From NCBI GenBank assembly GCA_030686995.1, contig CM060680.1, forward strand, positions 200,681,322-200,745,321: 64,000 nucleotides of DNA, read 5' to 3'. Positions 49,153-62,600 of the stretch are shown here, in pieces. The notes beneath the pieces were generated by a model, which worked only from the letters and a program-made list of their open reading frames with translations, was not told the DNA's origin and searched no databases. Made by a program: the position numbers and the translations under genes. Source of the stretch: Artemisia argyi. Lineage: Eukaryota > Streptophyta > Magnoliopsida > Asterales > Asteraceae. Position 1 is the stretch's first letter; each line of letters begins with the position of its first letter.

Positions 49153-52100
49153 TGATTTGCCCTAAACCGTCAACTTATATTGACCAAGGAATGGTCAACA
49201 AAGTCAAATAGCCTAGATTCAATCTCCGGGTAATATAGGAAATCACCAGGTCGTTATACCCCGACGAGGTGTGAATTGTATCTGAGCGCGTTTGTGATCG
49301 GGTGATTATACACAAAAAAGGTTGGTAATGAGAATTATTTGGAAATTATGAACATAAATAGCTTAGGAAAGCTATGTGATTGATTACTGGAATTTAGATT
49401 GAGAAGAAACAAGCTGAAACCTAAAAACGTACGTTTTAATTAAAAACGTACACTGACGTACGTGAAAGAAAGTACAACTGATGAACTAAAAAGGCTACGA
49501 GTGTGAAATTATTATTTTTACAATCCTAATGAACAAAGAAAATTTTTAGAAAAAGAAAAATTATTTTTACACTATTTAATTATTTATTATTAATTAATTA
49601 CTAATTACTTATTAATTAACTAATAATATTGATTTAAATTATTAAAAATTAATAAAAAGACTTAAATAATTAAGAATATTTTTATAAATCTAATTAACCA
49701 TCACATGAATTTAAAAGATTATAAAAAGTTGGTTTTATGTATTTTTAAACTAATTTCCTAATTATTATTCTAATTATTAATTAATTACTAATTAAACTAA
49801 TTATATTCTAAAAAATAGAAAATGAACAGTAGAAATTCTAGAAAAATTCCTAAAAATGTTTTAACTTATATAAAAGCTAGGAAAATTATAAAAACTAGGT
49901 GTTACTTAATAAAATCTAATTATGCTATTTAATTCTTAATTATTAATTAATAATTAATTAATCTAAAATTAATTCTAAAAATCACTAAATGACAAAAGAA
50001 AAATCTGGAAAAATTTCTAAAATTACTTTAATATAAAAGAGATTTAATAAAAATATAAAAATGCTAGAGTGCTTATAAATAAGCTAAAAAGAAAATTAAA
50101 AAGATAATTTCTATTAAATATAAGCTATCAATATAATTAAATTTGGTTTTTTGTGTTTTTTCTTTTTCCAAACTACTTTAACACTAAAAACTAACAACTT
50201 TTACAAAACCACTTTTTATGAAACTCAGAAAATAAGCACTTGAGTGCTTATTTAGCTCAAAAGTTGACCTCCTTTGACCAAACAAGGAATTAAGCTCAAA
50301 TGAGCTTGTGTGGTGTCCACAATGGTGGAATCTGGTTCAATTGAGTTATTTGGACAAGTTTAAGCTAAATTCACACAAATAAGCTACATGAATAAGCTAG
50401 AAAACCAAATTAAGCACAAGGATTTCTTATTTCTAACTGAAAGTGGGACAAACTTTAGGGGTGAAACAAGTGGGGTCCACAGGGGTTTGAGCTCAAATGA
50501 TTGCTCAATCTAGCAAGGTGGCCAGGAGGGGGGTTGAAGGAACCCAAAATTGGCCTGTGGGACCCATTATGGTGGTCAGGATGAGCCACCAAAGGTGGTG
50601 GTGTAGGGTGGTCTGCTGATGCACAGGGGACTCACTTCCCCTGCAGGTCAGTTTGGGCTTGTGTAACTTGTACAAAAAAAATCACAAAAATATATGGGTT
50701 GTGGGATTCCAAAGTGAAGCTGAGGGACTTCAATCCCTGAAAAGATCAAATGCTAAAAAACAACACAAAATTCACAATAAATCTTGGGATTTTTGGCTTT
50801 TCTGCAAGAAGTCACTTTTGACTTTTTTTTGATAAACGTGAACCTTTGACTATTTTGAGATTTGATTGCTTCCTACTAATTTGTGATGATGTTTAGAGCT
50901 GTAATGAACCTAAATCTAGCAAGATTAACAGGTTTTAAAGCTAAAGTGGTGATTATGCAAACATATTTCCTAAAAGTGAACAACTAAGAGTGATTAAAAG
51001 GCTTGTTGACTTTTTTAACTATCAAGACCTGAGTTTAATGGTTTCTTTAACCTATTGAGACCTAAGGAGACTTGTTGCAATAATAAACAACAGACACAAC
51101 AGGCTCTGAGTGCCTCAAACCAATTTAAACAAACACTCCTTTTATATGACTGTCTTGAAGGATTTGATAAACAAGCTGTCCTAACCCTAATGAAATAAGT
51201 TCCACAGGCTTATTATGTTCAAATAAGCACTTTTCAATCACAAAATCACAAATAAAACAGAAGTACCAAAGATTACTTAGTAAACTAAATTTGACAGTCA
51301 CATACAAATTTAAAGTACAAAACAATCTAAGCTATCACCAACTATTTTTTTTTCTTAATTACGCTAATTTACACTAAACAAGCACACTTGACACAGAGTT
51401 TAAGCTGCAATAACTCATTAAATGATAAAAAGTTGAAATTGAACCAAGAAACTCACAGTGTGCCTCCTGCCAATTTCTCATGAATTAGAAACCAAGTATT
51501 CCAACCTAATGGCTTCCACAAGCCCCTATTACCATTTCCAATAGATAATCACAATGCCTCAGCAATCCTTCATCCTTCTCCATGACTTTTTTACATTTTT
51601 TTTTATTTATTTTGATTTATTTTTATGTATTTTTGGCTATTTTAGGAAACTGAATTAAGAAAGGTTTTTCAAGCTTATAAAGCTTCTGAAAACTTAATAG
51701 ATGATGCTTATATGAACTTATAAGTAGCTCACAATCACTTGATTAACTTTTACTAACAATTGGAATTATTGAAAATGGACTCTAAATTTAGAAATAAGAG
51801 ATAACTTAAACGAGACTTTTCATTACTTAAAAATACAGATTACAAATGATAAAGATAAACATTAAAGCTTCTAAATTACACTAATACACACTAAATGAGG
51901 CTTACATAAGCTTCTATATATACTAATATTGAAAACTAAGCATTCACTCCTTCCATGTGCGCCCCAGCTTCCTTTTGAGAGTCTCACAAGCTCTTTTGTT
52001 GACCATAGACCATATCCTCACCCTTGATTTGAGTTCCAATCAATCCTGGCCATTGGTTAAATTTTTGCCGCCAAAATCAAATGGGTAAGAATTAGTGGGA

Positions 52101-52889
52101 CGGGTGAGGAGCATTAATTGTGGAGGGTTTGTTTGGTTGGGTAGTTGAGGGGTATTTATTATGGGGGATTTGTTTGGTGAAAAGGTGGAAGGGGGGGGGG
52201 GGGGACACAGTGCCTGAAAATAGGGGAGTTTTGGTGGGGAAGATGGTCTGTTTGACCGTGGTTTGACCCTGGGGTAATTATAAAAAGGGAGGTGGGCTGG
52301 GAATGGAATGGGCCTGGGGATGTTTGGGCTTGTGTTTGTGTTTTTGGATATTGGATTTGGTTTTTGATTATTAAGGGTCCGGTTTGGCAAAGAGTTATCA
52401 CAAGGACCATTTTTGTAATTTGCCAAAACCTGAGTGACTGAAAATGTAATTTCTCCAAATTGCTTATAAGGACCAAAAATGCCAATCTCCAATAATATAA
52501 GGACCATTGATTTCATTTTCCACATTTAAAAATTCCCAGGGACCTTTTCTGTAAATTTTCAAACTCCAGGGACCAAACATGTAGATTTTCAAAACTTTTC
52601 ACCCAAAGTGCATTTTTGATAACTTTTGATTTTTGAAGGACTTGGGTTGACTTTTCTTTCAAAATAAATGCATAGGGACTATTTTTGATAAATTTTGAAA
52701 CTCGGTGGGCTGAAACTGCCAATATTGCAAACTTTGATCATTTTTCATTTGTTTTTGCTCATTTTGCTTTTACAACATATAAAACACAATCCCTGGGATA
52801 ATTTAAGTATTTTGATAACTTTTTGATTGTTTTTGTATGTTTTGGCAGTTTAAATACGACAAAAATGATGAGTGTTTGAGCACTCATCA
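49153..52889 (-). mobile_element. 3.7-kb solo LTR inserted in gag, perfect TSD GATTT
   Basis: On the plus strand it runs TGATTTGCCCTAAACC to GAGCACTCATCA, flanked by GATTT at 49148-49152 and 52890-52894. The minus-strand start TGATGAGTGCTC, followed later by CACCTCGTCGGGGTATAACG, suits an LTR of a large Gypsy (Ogre/Athila-like) element, so minus orientation is preferred. I found no internal direct repeats, primer site or coding domains, so it is one LTR, not a two-LTR element. Frames at 52040-52525 (Pro/Asn-rich) are not supported as genes. A G homopolymer lies at about 52190-52204. Confidence 0.82.
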
Positions 52890-52894
52890 GATTT

Positions 52895-54264
52895 CCTTTA
52901 GGGTTTTTATCAGCGGGGCGAAACGGTAGTATTTTTGACCTTGCCGCCTCGACCGGCGGTCATGGTCTCCCCGTCTCTCATGGCTCCGAGGGCTTCCAAC
53001 CCGTCCCCTTTTTCCTGGACTGAGTTTGGATCGCCTTTTCCCCCCAGATGAAAGCTTTTGTCACGCTCATCATCTCATCCACCGTCTTGGGGATGTTATC
53101 ATTTAGCCTTTTTATGAGCCCCAAATTAGTAATCCCATGCATGAATCCTGAGATTCGCATGCATTCAGGGGCTCCTTTCACCAGCAAGCTTTCCTTAGTG
53201 AAGCGTTCCATGAATGCCTCAGTTGACTCTTCTTCTTTCTGCTTCACGTGGTGGAGTTCCACTTGATCCTTTGTGCACCTTTTCTGCGGCAAATAGTAAG
53301 CCAAAAACTTTTTTCTTAAGCTTCCAAAGCTGTCTATGCTTTCTGGTTCCAAATCATCAAACCATAACCAGGCGGATCCTATCAAGATGGAGTTGAACAT
53401 ATGGCACCATGTTGGCATGGACCATCGTTCGACTCTAGCGGCGGTCAAGAAGTTCTTGAGGTGGTCTTCCGGATCTCCTGTCCCATCATAGGTTTTTAAA
53501 TTTGCGGGCATCCGAATTCCCTTAGGGAAGATGAACTCGCTGAACATCTGGTAAAGGGGGTGGAAGACTCTTCGATGTACGCCTGCAGGAGATCGCTTTC
53601 TCACTTTCCTTTATTTTTTCCATTTCTCTTCCAGTTTCGTCCTCCCGGGCTTTCATCGCTGCCAGAGGTATCGGACTTGCCCTGTCCTCTACTACTCCAA
53701 TACCTTTTTTCTCCTTTTTCTTGGGAGCTGGAGGAGACCACATAGTCACTGATCAGCTTTCGCGCCTCCTTCCTTCTTTCTTCTTGCCTCTTCGCTCCTA
53801 GTCTTGAGAAGACGCTTCTCGGCCGAGAGCGGCTCCTAGACATACTTCGCCTTTCACTGCGGCTCTTTAAGTCTGGGCCTAGCCTAGAGAAGACGCTTTT
53901 GGATGGTGAAAGTGACCGGCTTTCAGACCTATTTTTTCAGCTCTCTTTTTCTTTTTTCACTTAGATTCCTATTGATTTTACCGCTGTGATGTCGTTTCGG
54001 TGTCTTGTTCGGTATACCACTGTAACTCAACCTACTCTTAACATCTTTCGGCTTTTATTTTTGGGCTCTTTCCGCCATGAAGGGGATTAGTTGCTCATAA
54101 TGCTTTTGGCAGAATTCACGAACCACTTTAGGCGGGGTGAAGCCAGGCTGAAAATCACGCTGAGATGTTCCCCCAGGCCCAGCGGTGTTTCTTACCGAGC
54201 CATCAACGTTTTGGGGGGTATTTTCCACAGCATGACTTTCGTTCACAGGACGTAGTTGTGTCAT
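52895..54264 (-). pseudogene. Tat gag polyprotein, main part
   Basis: Minus-strand blocks, N to C: 54264-54055 (contains VVREFCQKHYEQLIPFMAER), 53843-53601 (Arg/Ser-rich, RSRPRSVFSRLGAKRQEER), and 53604-52978, the retrotransposon gag core (MPANLKTYDGTGDPEDHLKN, GSAWLWFDDLEPESIDSFG, FLAYYLPQKRCTKDQVELHH, FTKESLLVKGAPE). It would form the virus-like particle. The blocks are in different frames. The sequence then continues to 52895, where the solo LTR interrupts it. Confidence 0.87.
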
Positions 54265-54283
54265 GGTCCCACGGATGGCGCCA
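54265..54283 (-). other. Primer-binding site of the Tat element
   Basis: Minus strand TGGCGCCATCCGTGGGACC lies two bases inside the 5' LTR. TGGCGCC-type sites are usual for this lineage. Confidence 0.75.
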
Positions 54284-54285
54284 CT

Positions 54286-55027
54286 TGATGAACCAGTATT
54301 TAGCGGGTTATGCTAATTCAATCAAGGAAGGCGTGGGCATGCCTTAATGTGAGGGTAATGATCGATAGTTTAGACCTGCTAAGAATAGCGCACCGTTAGT
54401 CTCACCGTGGAGAGGACCCCCACGGTCAGCCTCGGGTGTAAGGATAAGTATTTGTTTAGATGGGAATAAGTTTAAGCATAAAAGACTAGAGTGAGTAAGA
54501 GTGTGTGTCTTAGACCAGAGCCTTGGTGGCAAATGCCAAGGGTATTTATAGGCTAAGAAACCTTGGCGTTACTTGTTCCTCACGGGTTGACCTTGTACCT
54601 TGCTTACATCACAATGTTAGCGTATCTCTGTCTGGGATAGCGACGTGAGACTTTTGTCTTTGTCTTTTGTTTTGGTTGATATCACCTGTGGGGTTCACTC
54701 TGCTGTGTGCTCCCCAAGTTGTGGTTGTTTTGGGTAAGATTCGTCTATACTCATCTTCCTATAGAGGATTCCTTGATCTTTTAAGTCATTCACGGGTTTG
54801 GTAACCTGTGATCCACTTATCTTTTAGGACCGGAAGTCAGTAGCTTCCTTCCGCTCGTTATCCCGACTCGATGGGTAGATGTTTAGTCCTTTCAAGTGGG
54901 TCTTTGGATGACTTGCATGTTTCCCGAGGAGGTCCGGGGACGCTCTTACTTGTCTTGGCAGGTTGTTATGGCCGATGCGTCCAGTTGTGTGTTTGTCGCG
55001 GGGTGATATCAATCATGCATGTGATCA
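54286..55027 (-). repeat. 5' LTR of the Tat element
   Basis: On the plus strand it runs TGATGAACCAGTATTTAGCG to CATGCATGTGATCA. It keeps the canonical TG...CA ends and differs from 40411-41153 by scattered substitutions and a few single-base indels. Confidence 0.93.
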
Positions 55028-55032
55028 TTTCT

Positions 55033-55399
55033 TTTACTTAAATGAAGACTGAAATTAATTTAGAAAACATAAAACTAATGTATCTCATTTATTGGATATT
55101 AAAATTTGTTCTTTTACTTCAAATCATTATATGTTACAATAATTTAACGTTACAGTTTGATTTTTTTACATTGTATGAATAAATGTTACATAATACACCT
55201 AACCAAGATAGTATAATGATAAGTTGCTATCCTCAGGCACTCGTCTAGTATTTCTAAAGTTGTTTATCATGCAGAATTCCTTATACTTCTTTTTACGGCA
55301 AAACATTAAGTAAAACTATCTAGCAAGATACTAGAAAGCATCATAAGTACATTACAAGGTTGGAGAGATCGCTAAAACCGGGTTTGTCAACCACAACTT
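55033..55399. other. Intergenic AT-rich sequence
   Basis: No gene or repeat recognised. Confidence 0.4.
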
Positions 55400-55700
55400 T
55401 TAATCTAATATTAATTTCTTGCACCTATTGCCGAAACAAAATGATAAGCTTTGAAAATCTTTAAATATATCACTAGAGTTGGAATCTTTGAAACAAAAAA
55501 CCTTAACATTTATGCTCCTCCAAATTTGCCAAAGCGAGGTGAAAATGACCGTTTCAAAGCATTGAAGATGGAAAGGCAAGAACATCCCTTTTTCCTCAGT
55601 ATACATACTAACAAAGTAGAATGAACTTTGAAGAAGAATTTGATACAACGAGTGCTGGAACTTGCAAAACTCTATCCGACATTGCTACCACAATGAAACT
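55400..55700 (-). pseudogene. LINE reverse transcriptase C-terminal fragment
   Basis: The minus strand encodes FETVIFTSLWQIWRSINVKV followed by a short basic region ending NRCKKLILD. The '-FTSLW-IW--RN--VF' pattern is common at the C-terminus of plant non-LTR reverse transcriptases. Only this tail is visible. The call is by eye. Confidence 0.4.
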
Positions 55701-56247
55701 ATTATCTCTTTATAAGGCCATTCAACAAATGATTAACAATTAGATGAAATCCATAATAGTGGACTTAATGGTTGGTTTACGCTTATTTTGGTTTAATCGA
55801 GTTTATAATACATATAAATTAATATATATTAAATGGTCAAATGTTAGTATGATCATTTTACATATCATGCATTTTGTAAATACAAAAGGCTAGTGTCTCT
55901 AGGTAACACGACCGTTTGGTAGAGTTTGTGTAGTAAAAAACCTTGCTCTGAAAATGGGCGGAGATCTCCCTATGGCTTTGGTATGTATTCTAACCCGCTA
56001 CACTAGCTCAGGTACCCCGTGCTTTTTCCCTTCCGGTTACGTTTTGGTCAAACTTCTAAAGGGAAATTGTTTAATCAGGTAGGTAATATCTCCCAGGTGC
56101 AATCTGTTTGTGACGTAAAAAGATGGTCGGGCAAAAAGTGAAAGACCATTACTAGCGAATCTCACTTGCCGACCTTTCACACAAGAGACAGTAGGCTAAT
56201 ACATAAGCTGCATTTAAACATAGACATTAAGCATCCTTTCCGTAAGA

Positions 56248-56283
<36 letters not shown>

Positions 56284-59200
56284 AATGTTTGTTTCGGTTG
56301 TTTCAACATTTTGATTCGTAACCTCAATGTCATCCATCTATTCTATTTTTGCTTTTAGTTCATCGTTCATCTTATTCATCGCGTCTTGAACTTTAACAAT
56401 TTGTTCGTTGTTGGGGTTCTATTACGTGACTATTTAGACTAAAATTATATTATTTTTTTATCTGTGACAGAGATAAATGTATCTCTTCTAACTCGTGAGG
56501 AAAACACTTCAAACTTCCACAAATCATAGAGATAAACGATTATGATACTATTGATGACGACAATGACCACAGTGATGCCGATTTAATGAAAATTAAACTA
56601 TTCATCAACAAGGCAGCATATTTCAGGCCAGATCAAAAGAGGTATGCATCTAATAACTTGTCTCAAAGTTGCTTTTGAATTGTTTAATTGTTTCATCAAA
56701 TTTATGTATCATTTATTGCATCATCCGCATTAGATTATTGGATTGGTAAGTTATGTTTTGTTGCTTCAGGTCTGTTTGTGTTCTAAGAAGTAGAAACATT
56801 TCAATAGTTTAAGGTTTAATTTATGCTTAAATGTGCCAAATAATGGCTATTTAAACTGCATTTTAATAAGTTTATGTATGTCACATGAAGCATGGCACCT
56901 CCTCTATCTCAAGGGTTTAAGTAACTAAGGATGTCGTTATGCGACAATGGTTTTCTACTCATTGTTTATTAAGTCAGAGTATGAGAACGGAGAACGTGGC
57001 AACAGATCGAACGGGTCAACTGTTATTAATTTTTATCTATACCGGACAACAATTCTCCTCCAACTCTAGTGTTTGAGCAAAAAGAATCCAAAGTTTCATA
57101 AATCATTTAGGTAAATGATTATGATGTTGCTGGTGCTACCGAGGACCACGTCAATTATGATTTGATGAGAGCTAGAATATCTTCATCAAAATGAAAGTGA
57201 GTTTCAAAACAAGTTAGAAGAGGCAACAATGATGACACCGGTGCTAAATGTATCTTGATAGTGAGAGGAAAAGGACAACGATCATTATTTTATAGTTGTT
57301 CATATTCAGATGATGAAAAAGCTAATATCACTCATAAAAGGGATATACTCAAAGAAAGAAGGGAAACAGAAGATGATGTGAAGCGCATTCTCTTTTGTCC
57401 ATTTTATCATCGATATTGCCTTTTACATAATCTGCATCTGAACTGCTATACAAAAATGAACTAGCTCCATTTGTTCTCAAAAATGAAATACATTTACCGT
57501 TACCATCATCACTATCAACTCTTTTAATTTGATCTGAAACATGTTTCCTGTTTTAGCAAAATATTTTCATTAGATCATAGTCACTGTGCTCATTGTCGTC
57601 GTCAACATCATCATCATTATTATCATCATTTATCTCAATGATCTCTTGAACCTTGGGTTATTAGGAGGTCTTTGGTTTCTTTCATAGATGAGAATTCATA
57701 AAACTAAAGGTGGACTATTTTGGCAGAGCAACTTATTATGTTTGCAAGCACGAATGATTCATCCGCTTTTTGAGATTTCTTTTGCAGATTTGAGCCTCAT
57801 CGAATGAGGCATTTTTTAATGTCTATGATTTTGCCAATATACATATGTGGCATTGTACTTACAGATATACGTATTAGTTTATGGACAATAAATTAATAGT
57901 GTATGTTAGGATCAAACTCGAGTTCACGGGATTGCACACTTTACGTATGAGAATTAAAGTTTAATAATTTAATATAAAAGTTATATTTAATTATTAATTA
58001 CACAAAACAAATAATGAACGTTAGTAATTAATGAAAATTGACTAATGTACAAAGATAAGGACTATGGATAAAAAATAGAGAACAAGAAAGATCTAGAACC
58101 CTTGTGGGTTGCTATGTTCGACAGGCCAAGGGTGGGGAAGCCCAACCCATGCCCTAACTTGTTCCCTAAGTTTTGTATCCTATAAAAGCAAAGTCAAGGA
58201 TTTATTTTTTTTATCTTTTTGTACACATATTAAATCTAAACCTTCTTTTCTTTCTTTATGTTTAGTCGACATCTCAGAAACAAATATACATGCATGTGCA
58301 TGGTAAAAATTTTATATTGGTTTAAAATTGGTTTCTTTTCTTTTGGTTTCTGGTTTCGACAACAACAATAAACACAACAGAGTTTTTGGTGTTTTATTTT
58401 GTTTAGTCTTTTAGTTTTGTTTTATTAAAACAAAATTGTTTTGTGTAATATTTAAAACTAACATTTACTTTAATTCGTTAATAGTACGTATGTACAAGAA
58501 CGTGATATAACCACACTATTGGTTATATCTTGGATTGAATAACAAAAAGGTAAGGGGTTATTCTTACAATCCACATAAACCCTAATTAGGGTTCATAAGT
58601 TGAAGATTGCATATTGATTCTTGTTCGGGTTAGAATCACAAAGGTATGTTTACTATTTATTATTGATTAATTAATTACATGTTATATGATCTTGTTATAA
58701 TGCTTCCGCATATGCTTACTTGATGTTATTGGTTTATTTATATGCATGTCATGATTATATAATTCCAACAATACGGTTCATGATTGCTTATAATTTGTAA
58801 ATACGCTTGCGCTTGGGAATTTTCTTATCGTTTAAGATGTAACCAATAACTCTCTTCGATGTAACTTTTCGATTGTCTTTAAAGGTTTTGAGAACTACGG
58901 TCCATGAGTGCTTATATTTTGTGTTTATATTCTTCAAATGTCCAAGATGTAGCATATAGCCTCAGTATCATCTTTTGCGCTTTTATATATTCTGTTTATA
59001 TTCTTCAATTTTTTGAAGGAAAATGATGTGAGGATACGAATTCACAATTTATTTGATTCTATACATATTACACCTATCTATATGTATATATCATACTACA
59101 AATATTGCATTTAGCATCATCTCTTTTAAATTTTTTTCAGAGAAAATAATTAAAAAATGTGACCACTGACCAGCCGAGGCTTGAGCCACAGCGAAGCGAA

Positions 59201-59675
59201 CCTGGTCTTAATTTAGATAATATTTAATCTTCCAACTCAGAAAATACTATCGTATACAAACGCTCCACCGCAACACATGGTTAAAATCATCGTTTATTAC
59301 ATTTTTTATACCATCAACTTTCATTACAAATGACATAACCTATCGAATAATTTCAACCATTATCCCATTTCTTGTCATATATGAAATTCACAACACATTT
59401 TATAAATATCCATGTGGTTATGTATTACTTTATATTACTCAAAATCACTTCAAACATGACATCTGATTCTAGCCAAAATATTCCTGCTGCTTATTTCTCA
59501 ACAATTAGTAAATGATTATGACTAGCTACGTGATTAGTTGATGACCGTTTTTTAATCACCGACCACCTTATGGCTGTGATGAGACAATATTGCTTCCCAA
59601 AATCCTTCTGAAAATACCATCTGTGCTTCATTCAGATAATAAAAAACTGTTTAATGAAAATTCAGGAATAGGAAT
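55701..59675. other. Long intergenic region
   Basis: A poly(T) tract lies at 56251-56279. Small frames such as 57255-57464 and 58109-58306 show no recognised family. GAT/ATC trinucleotide-rich stretches occur near 56535-56580 and 57590-57640. I see no tRNA, rRNA or intact gene. Confidence 0.4.
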
Positions 59676-62600
59676 CTAGTGTGAGGTTATCCATTGCAAC
59701 TCCGCATGAAGCTGACCGTTCTTAGAATCGATAAGGTCATAGAGTTTGTCGATATGGCCATCGTTCACAACATCCGTAAGGTTTATATCTACATACCCCA
59801 GAGATTCCTAATGAAACAAATGACACATTCATGTTAGAAACCTTAATTAAATCTTGTAATGAAGGTTAAGGACAAGTTGTACCTCCGGAAAAACTTGACC
59901 TGTCCAAGAAGTACTAATGACTTCCATAAGCAATATTTCGTTAATAGGTGGCTTTTCTAAGCTGAATACAAATACGGATCCCCATTCTGGAGATTGGTTA
60001 TTCTTCTCAGACTGAAAAAGTAATCCCAAACAAAAAATAGAAGTTAAGAAAAGCAGCTTTAGAAACAAATGATATAACCACTAAAATTCATACAGATTCT
60101 AAAACAAACCTCCGTTTTTCTTTCTTCACCATGGAAAAGAACACGAACTAATAGTTTCGTGTGATTTTTTACTTTAAAATTTCCACCTTTGTGGATTATA
60201 ACCTTGAGTGTACCTTCAACATAAAGACCGGCAGGGATTTGGTGAAGTGGGAATGGTTTGTACACCAATTTGATCAAGACTGTCCCAGGCAACTCCTTTA
60301 CATATCTGCCGTTGAGAAAAAGGAGATCAACAACTATAGTCATTGACTCTTCAGGTGTAATATCTTTCAATCGAACAATATTCTTCCCTAGACATTCATG
60401 ATGACGCTCCTCCGTCTACAAAATAAATATATGCTATCATTTCCTTGGATTCTAAAAATCAATACTCTTGTTGTTCGAGAATAACCATCATGGTCCGTTA
60501 CGGTCTTTTGAAAGTATACTATCATGTCCCTAAATTGTACCTTTTCCCCATTGTGAACGAAGATTTCCAGAGATTCTTCATCAACATGTTTAACAGCTAG
60601 ATTGAATTCTTCATACCATTTAGGATTCAAGTTATTACGTTTTACAGTCGTTTTCTTGAATGATGGCCAACCTTCAGTTACTCTCAATATAACATAAGGG
60701 TCACAAGCACCCGAACTACTTTTAGTCATAAGATCCATTGCTCTAAGAACTTTCACATTCAGGATTCCCTGCTTCATTGTTCTGCATCTTAATTTGATAT
60801 GTTTATACTTCATTACAAATTTACTTATGCATACTAAAGAAAATAATAGAGACCAATAATTACTTTATAGGATCCAATTCTGGTTCCTCAAATATATCCG
60901 GTGATATATCTCTCTCTTCAACCTATAGTAAAAACGAATGTTAACAAGGGAATCTAACAAAGTGCTGCACAGAAAGGCCGAACCAATAAATTAAACCATG
61001 GAGCACTGAGAACGGAGAATACTTTTTAACACTGGCGTAGCTAGGAATTATTTTCAAGGGGGTCAAAATATTTTAAAAGACACAGGAAAGTTAGAAAGGA
61101 ACACGAAAGATTATGTAAAAAGTTGCAACATATTTGATCATTTAATTAGTGCTTTAGTTGCACACAACACTCCTTCGCATCATTAAAATAATTTAAAAAT
61201 GAATCTAAACCAAAAGTCTTAGCTACATGACTTAATATGGAGTGATGGATGGATCAGTTGTGGGATTAAGTACATGGACTAATAGAGAGATATCAAGTTT
61301 GTAGGTGTACCAAATGTTAATACATGATAGTAAATTGGGCTTTGGACTACAACACATTTGCATAACCAATCTTGGCGAACTGACTAACATATCCATAAAT
61401 TTATTTTCAGATCAGAATACCAGAATTAGTCTTGAAGAATATAAAGCATACAACTTTAGAATAACGACCTCACTGCATACATTTTTGAAGATTTAGAAAA
61501 CCAAACATTTCTTTTGCACCTACAAAAATAGATGCATTTCTCCTTAAAAATCTCCTATTTATTTGAAATGTGTGGCTAGAAATCATTCTTATTCTTCTTA
61601 TTACACGTATAAGATAACACTCTTATACAATGAATAATACTTCGTGACCTAAAATCGGGTGGACTCCATTTCACACCAATCACTATTTGGACAGGTGGTT
61701 TGTCACCACATGCATAATGCATTTATAAGTTTGCCCACAACTTTAAAGGGAGAAAAAAAATTATACTCGGTTTTACTTTGGAGTTTAGATTGTCATGGGG
61801 ATCATATAACTCTTAGGGAAAGAAGCAAGCAATTGACCAGCAACAAGGTTAAATTTCAATGTAAGATTATTAACTCAGCCAAAAGAAATGAAACTTGCCT
61901 GGCTTTTAAGTGCAATTTCAAGTGATTTCACAATCTCGGTCATTAAAGGACGTTCGTCGCGGTCTCTTTTCAAACAGTTGTAAGCAATTGTTGCAAACAC
62001 CTTAAGAGAATCAGGATATATATCATCCTTTATATTCGCATAAATAATAGCATTTAATGTCTTTTCTTCATAGGACTGCCGCGCCAATCCTACTAATGAC
62101 CGATGCTTGTCTTTGTTGTCCATACACAACCTCCCACACAATATTTCAAATAGCACGACGCCGAAGGAGTAAACATCCGACTCCTTTGTTAAAAACCCCG
62201 TCTCTGCATATAGCGGATCACAATAACCAAGCGTGCCAACAGCGTGGGAGACAAGAAATGTGATCTGTTGATTAGCTGGACCAAATTTGGAAAGGCCAAA
62301 ATCTGAGATCTTGGCATCCCAGTTTTCATCTAATAAGATATTGGAACTTTTAATATCGCGGTGTAACACTCTTTGTTGTGTTCCAGTTGCATCATGAAGG
62401 CATGCCAGTCCGCGAGCCGCCCCTATGCATATCTCTAGGCGTCGAACCCATGTTAGTTCACTGCTCTTGAGATACTGGTCCAGACTTTTCTTAGGTAGAT
62501 ACTCATACATGAGGATCTTCTCGTCACAATACCCTAAGAGAGAGACAATATTTTTATGTTTGTAAAGAGAAAGCATCATGATCTCCTTCCAAAACTCGGG

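Larger units (their letters stand above)
40406..55032 (-). mobile_element. Tat-type Ty3/Gypsy LTR retrotransposon with nested solo LTR
   Basis: LTRs lie at 40411-41153 (3' LTR) and 54286-55027 (5' LTR), with gag and pol on the minus strand. The primer-binding site TGGCGCCATCCGTGGGACC (54265-54283) lies two bases inside the 5' LTR. A G-rich polypurine tract (GGGGGACT on the minus strand, 41154-41161) abuts the 3' LTR. Flanks GTTCT (40406-40410) and TTTCT (55028-55032) are a 4/5 target duplication. Gene order is gag, protease, RT, RNase H, second RNase H, integrase, then an antisense ORF. The second RNase H and antisense ORF point to the Tat lineage. All frames are broken, so it is not autonomous now. 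Confidence 0.9.

Noticed and set aside
52040..52525. 161-residue Pro/Asn-rich minus-strand frame
   Set aside because: It lies within a solo LTR, overlaps another open frame, and has no recognisable domain.
57255..57464. 69-residue plus-strand frame
   Set aside because: No family, start context or neighbouring exon supports it. It could be a random frame in intergenic DNA.
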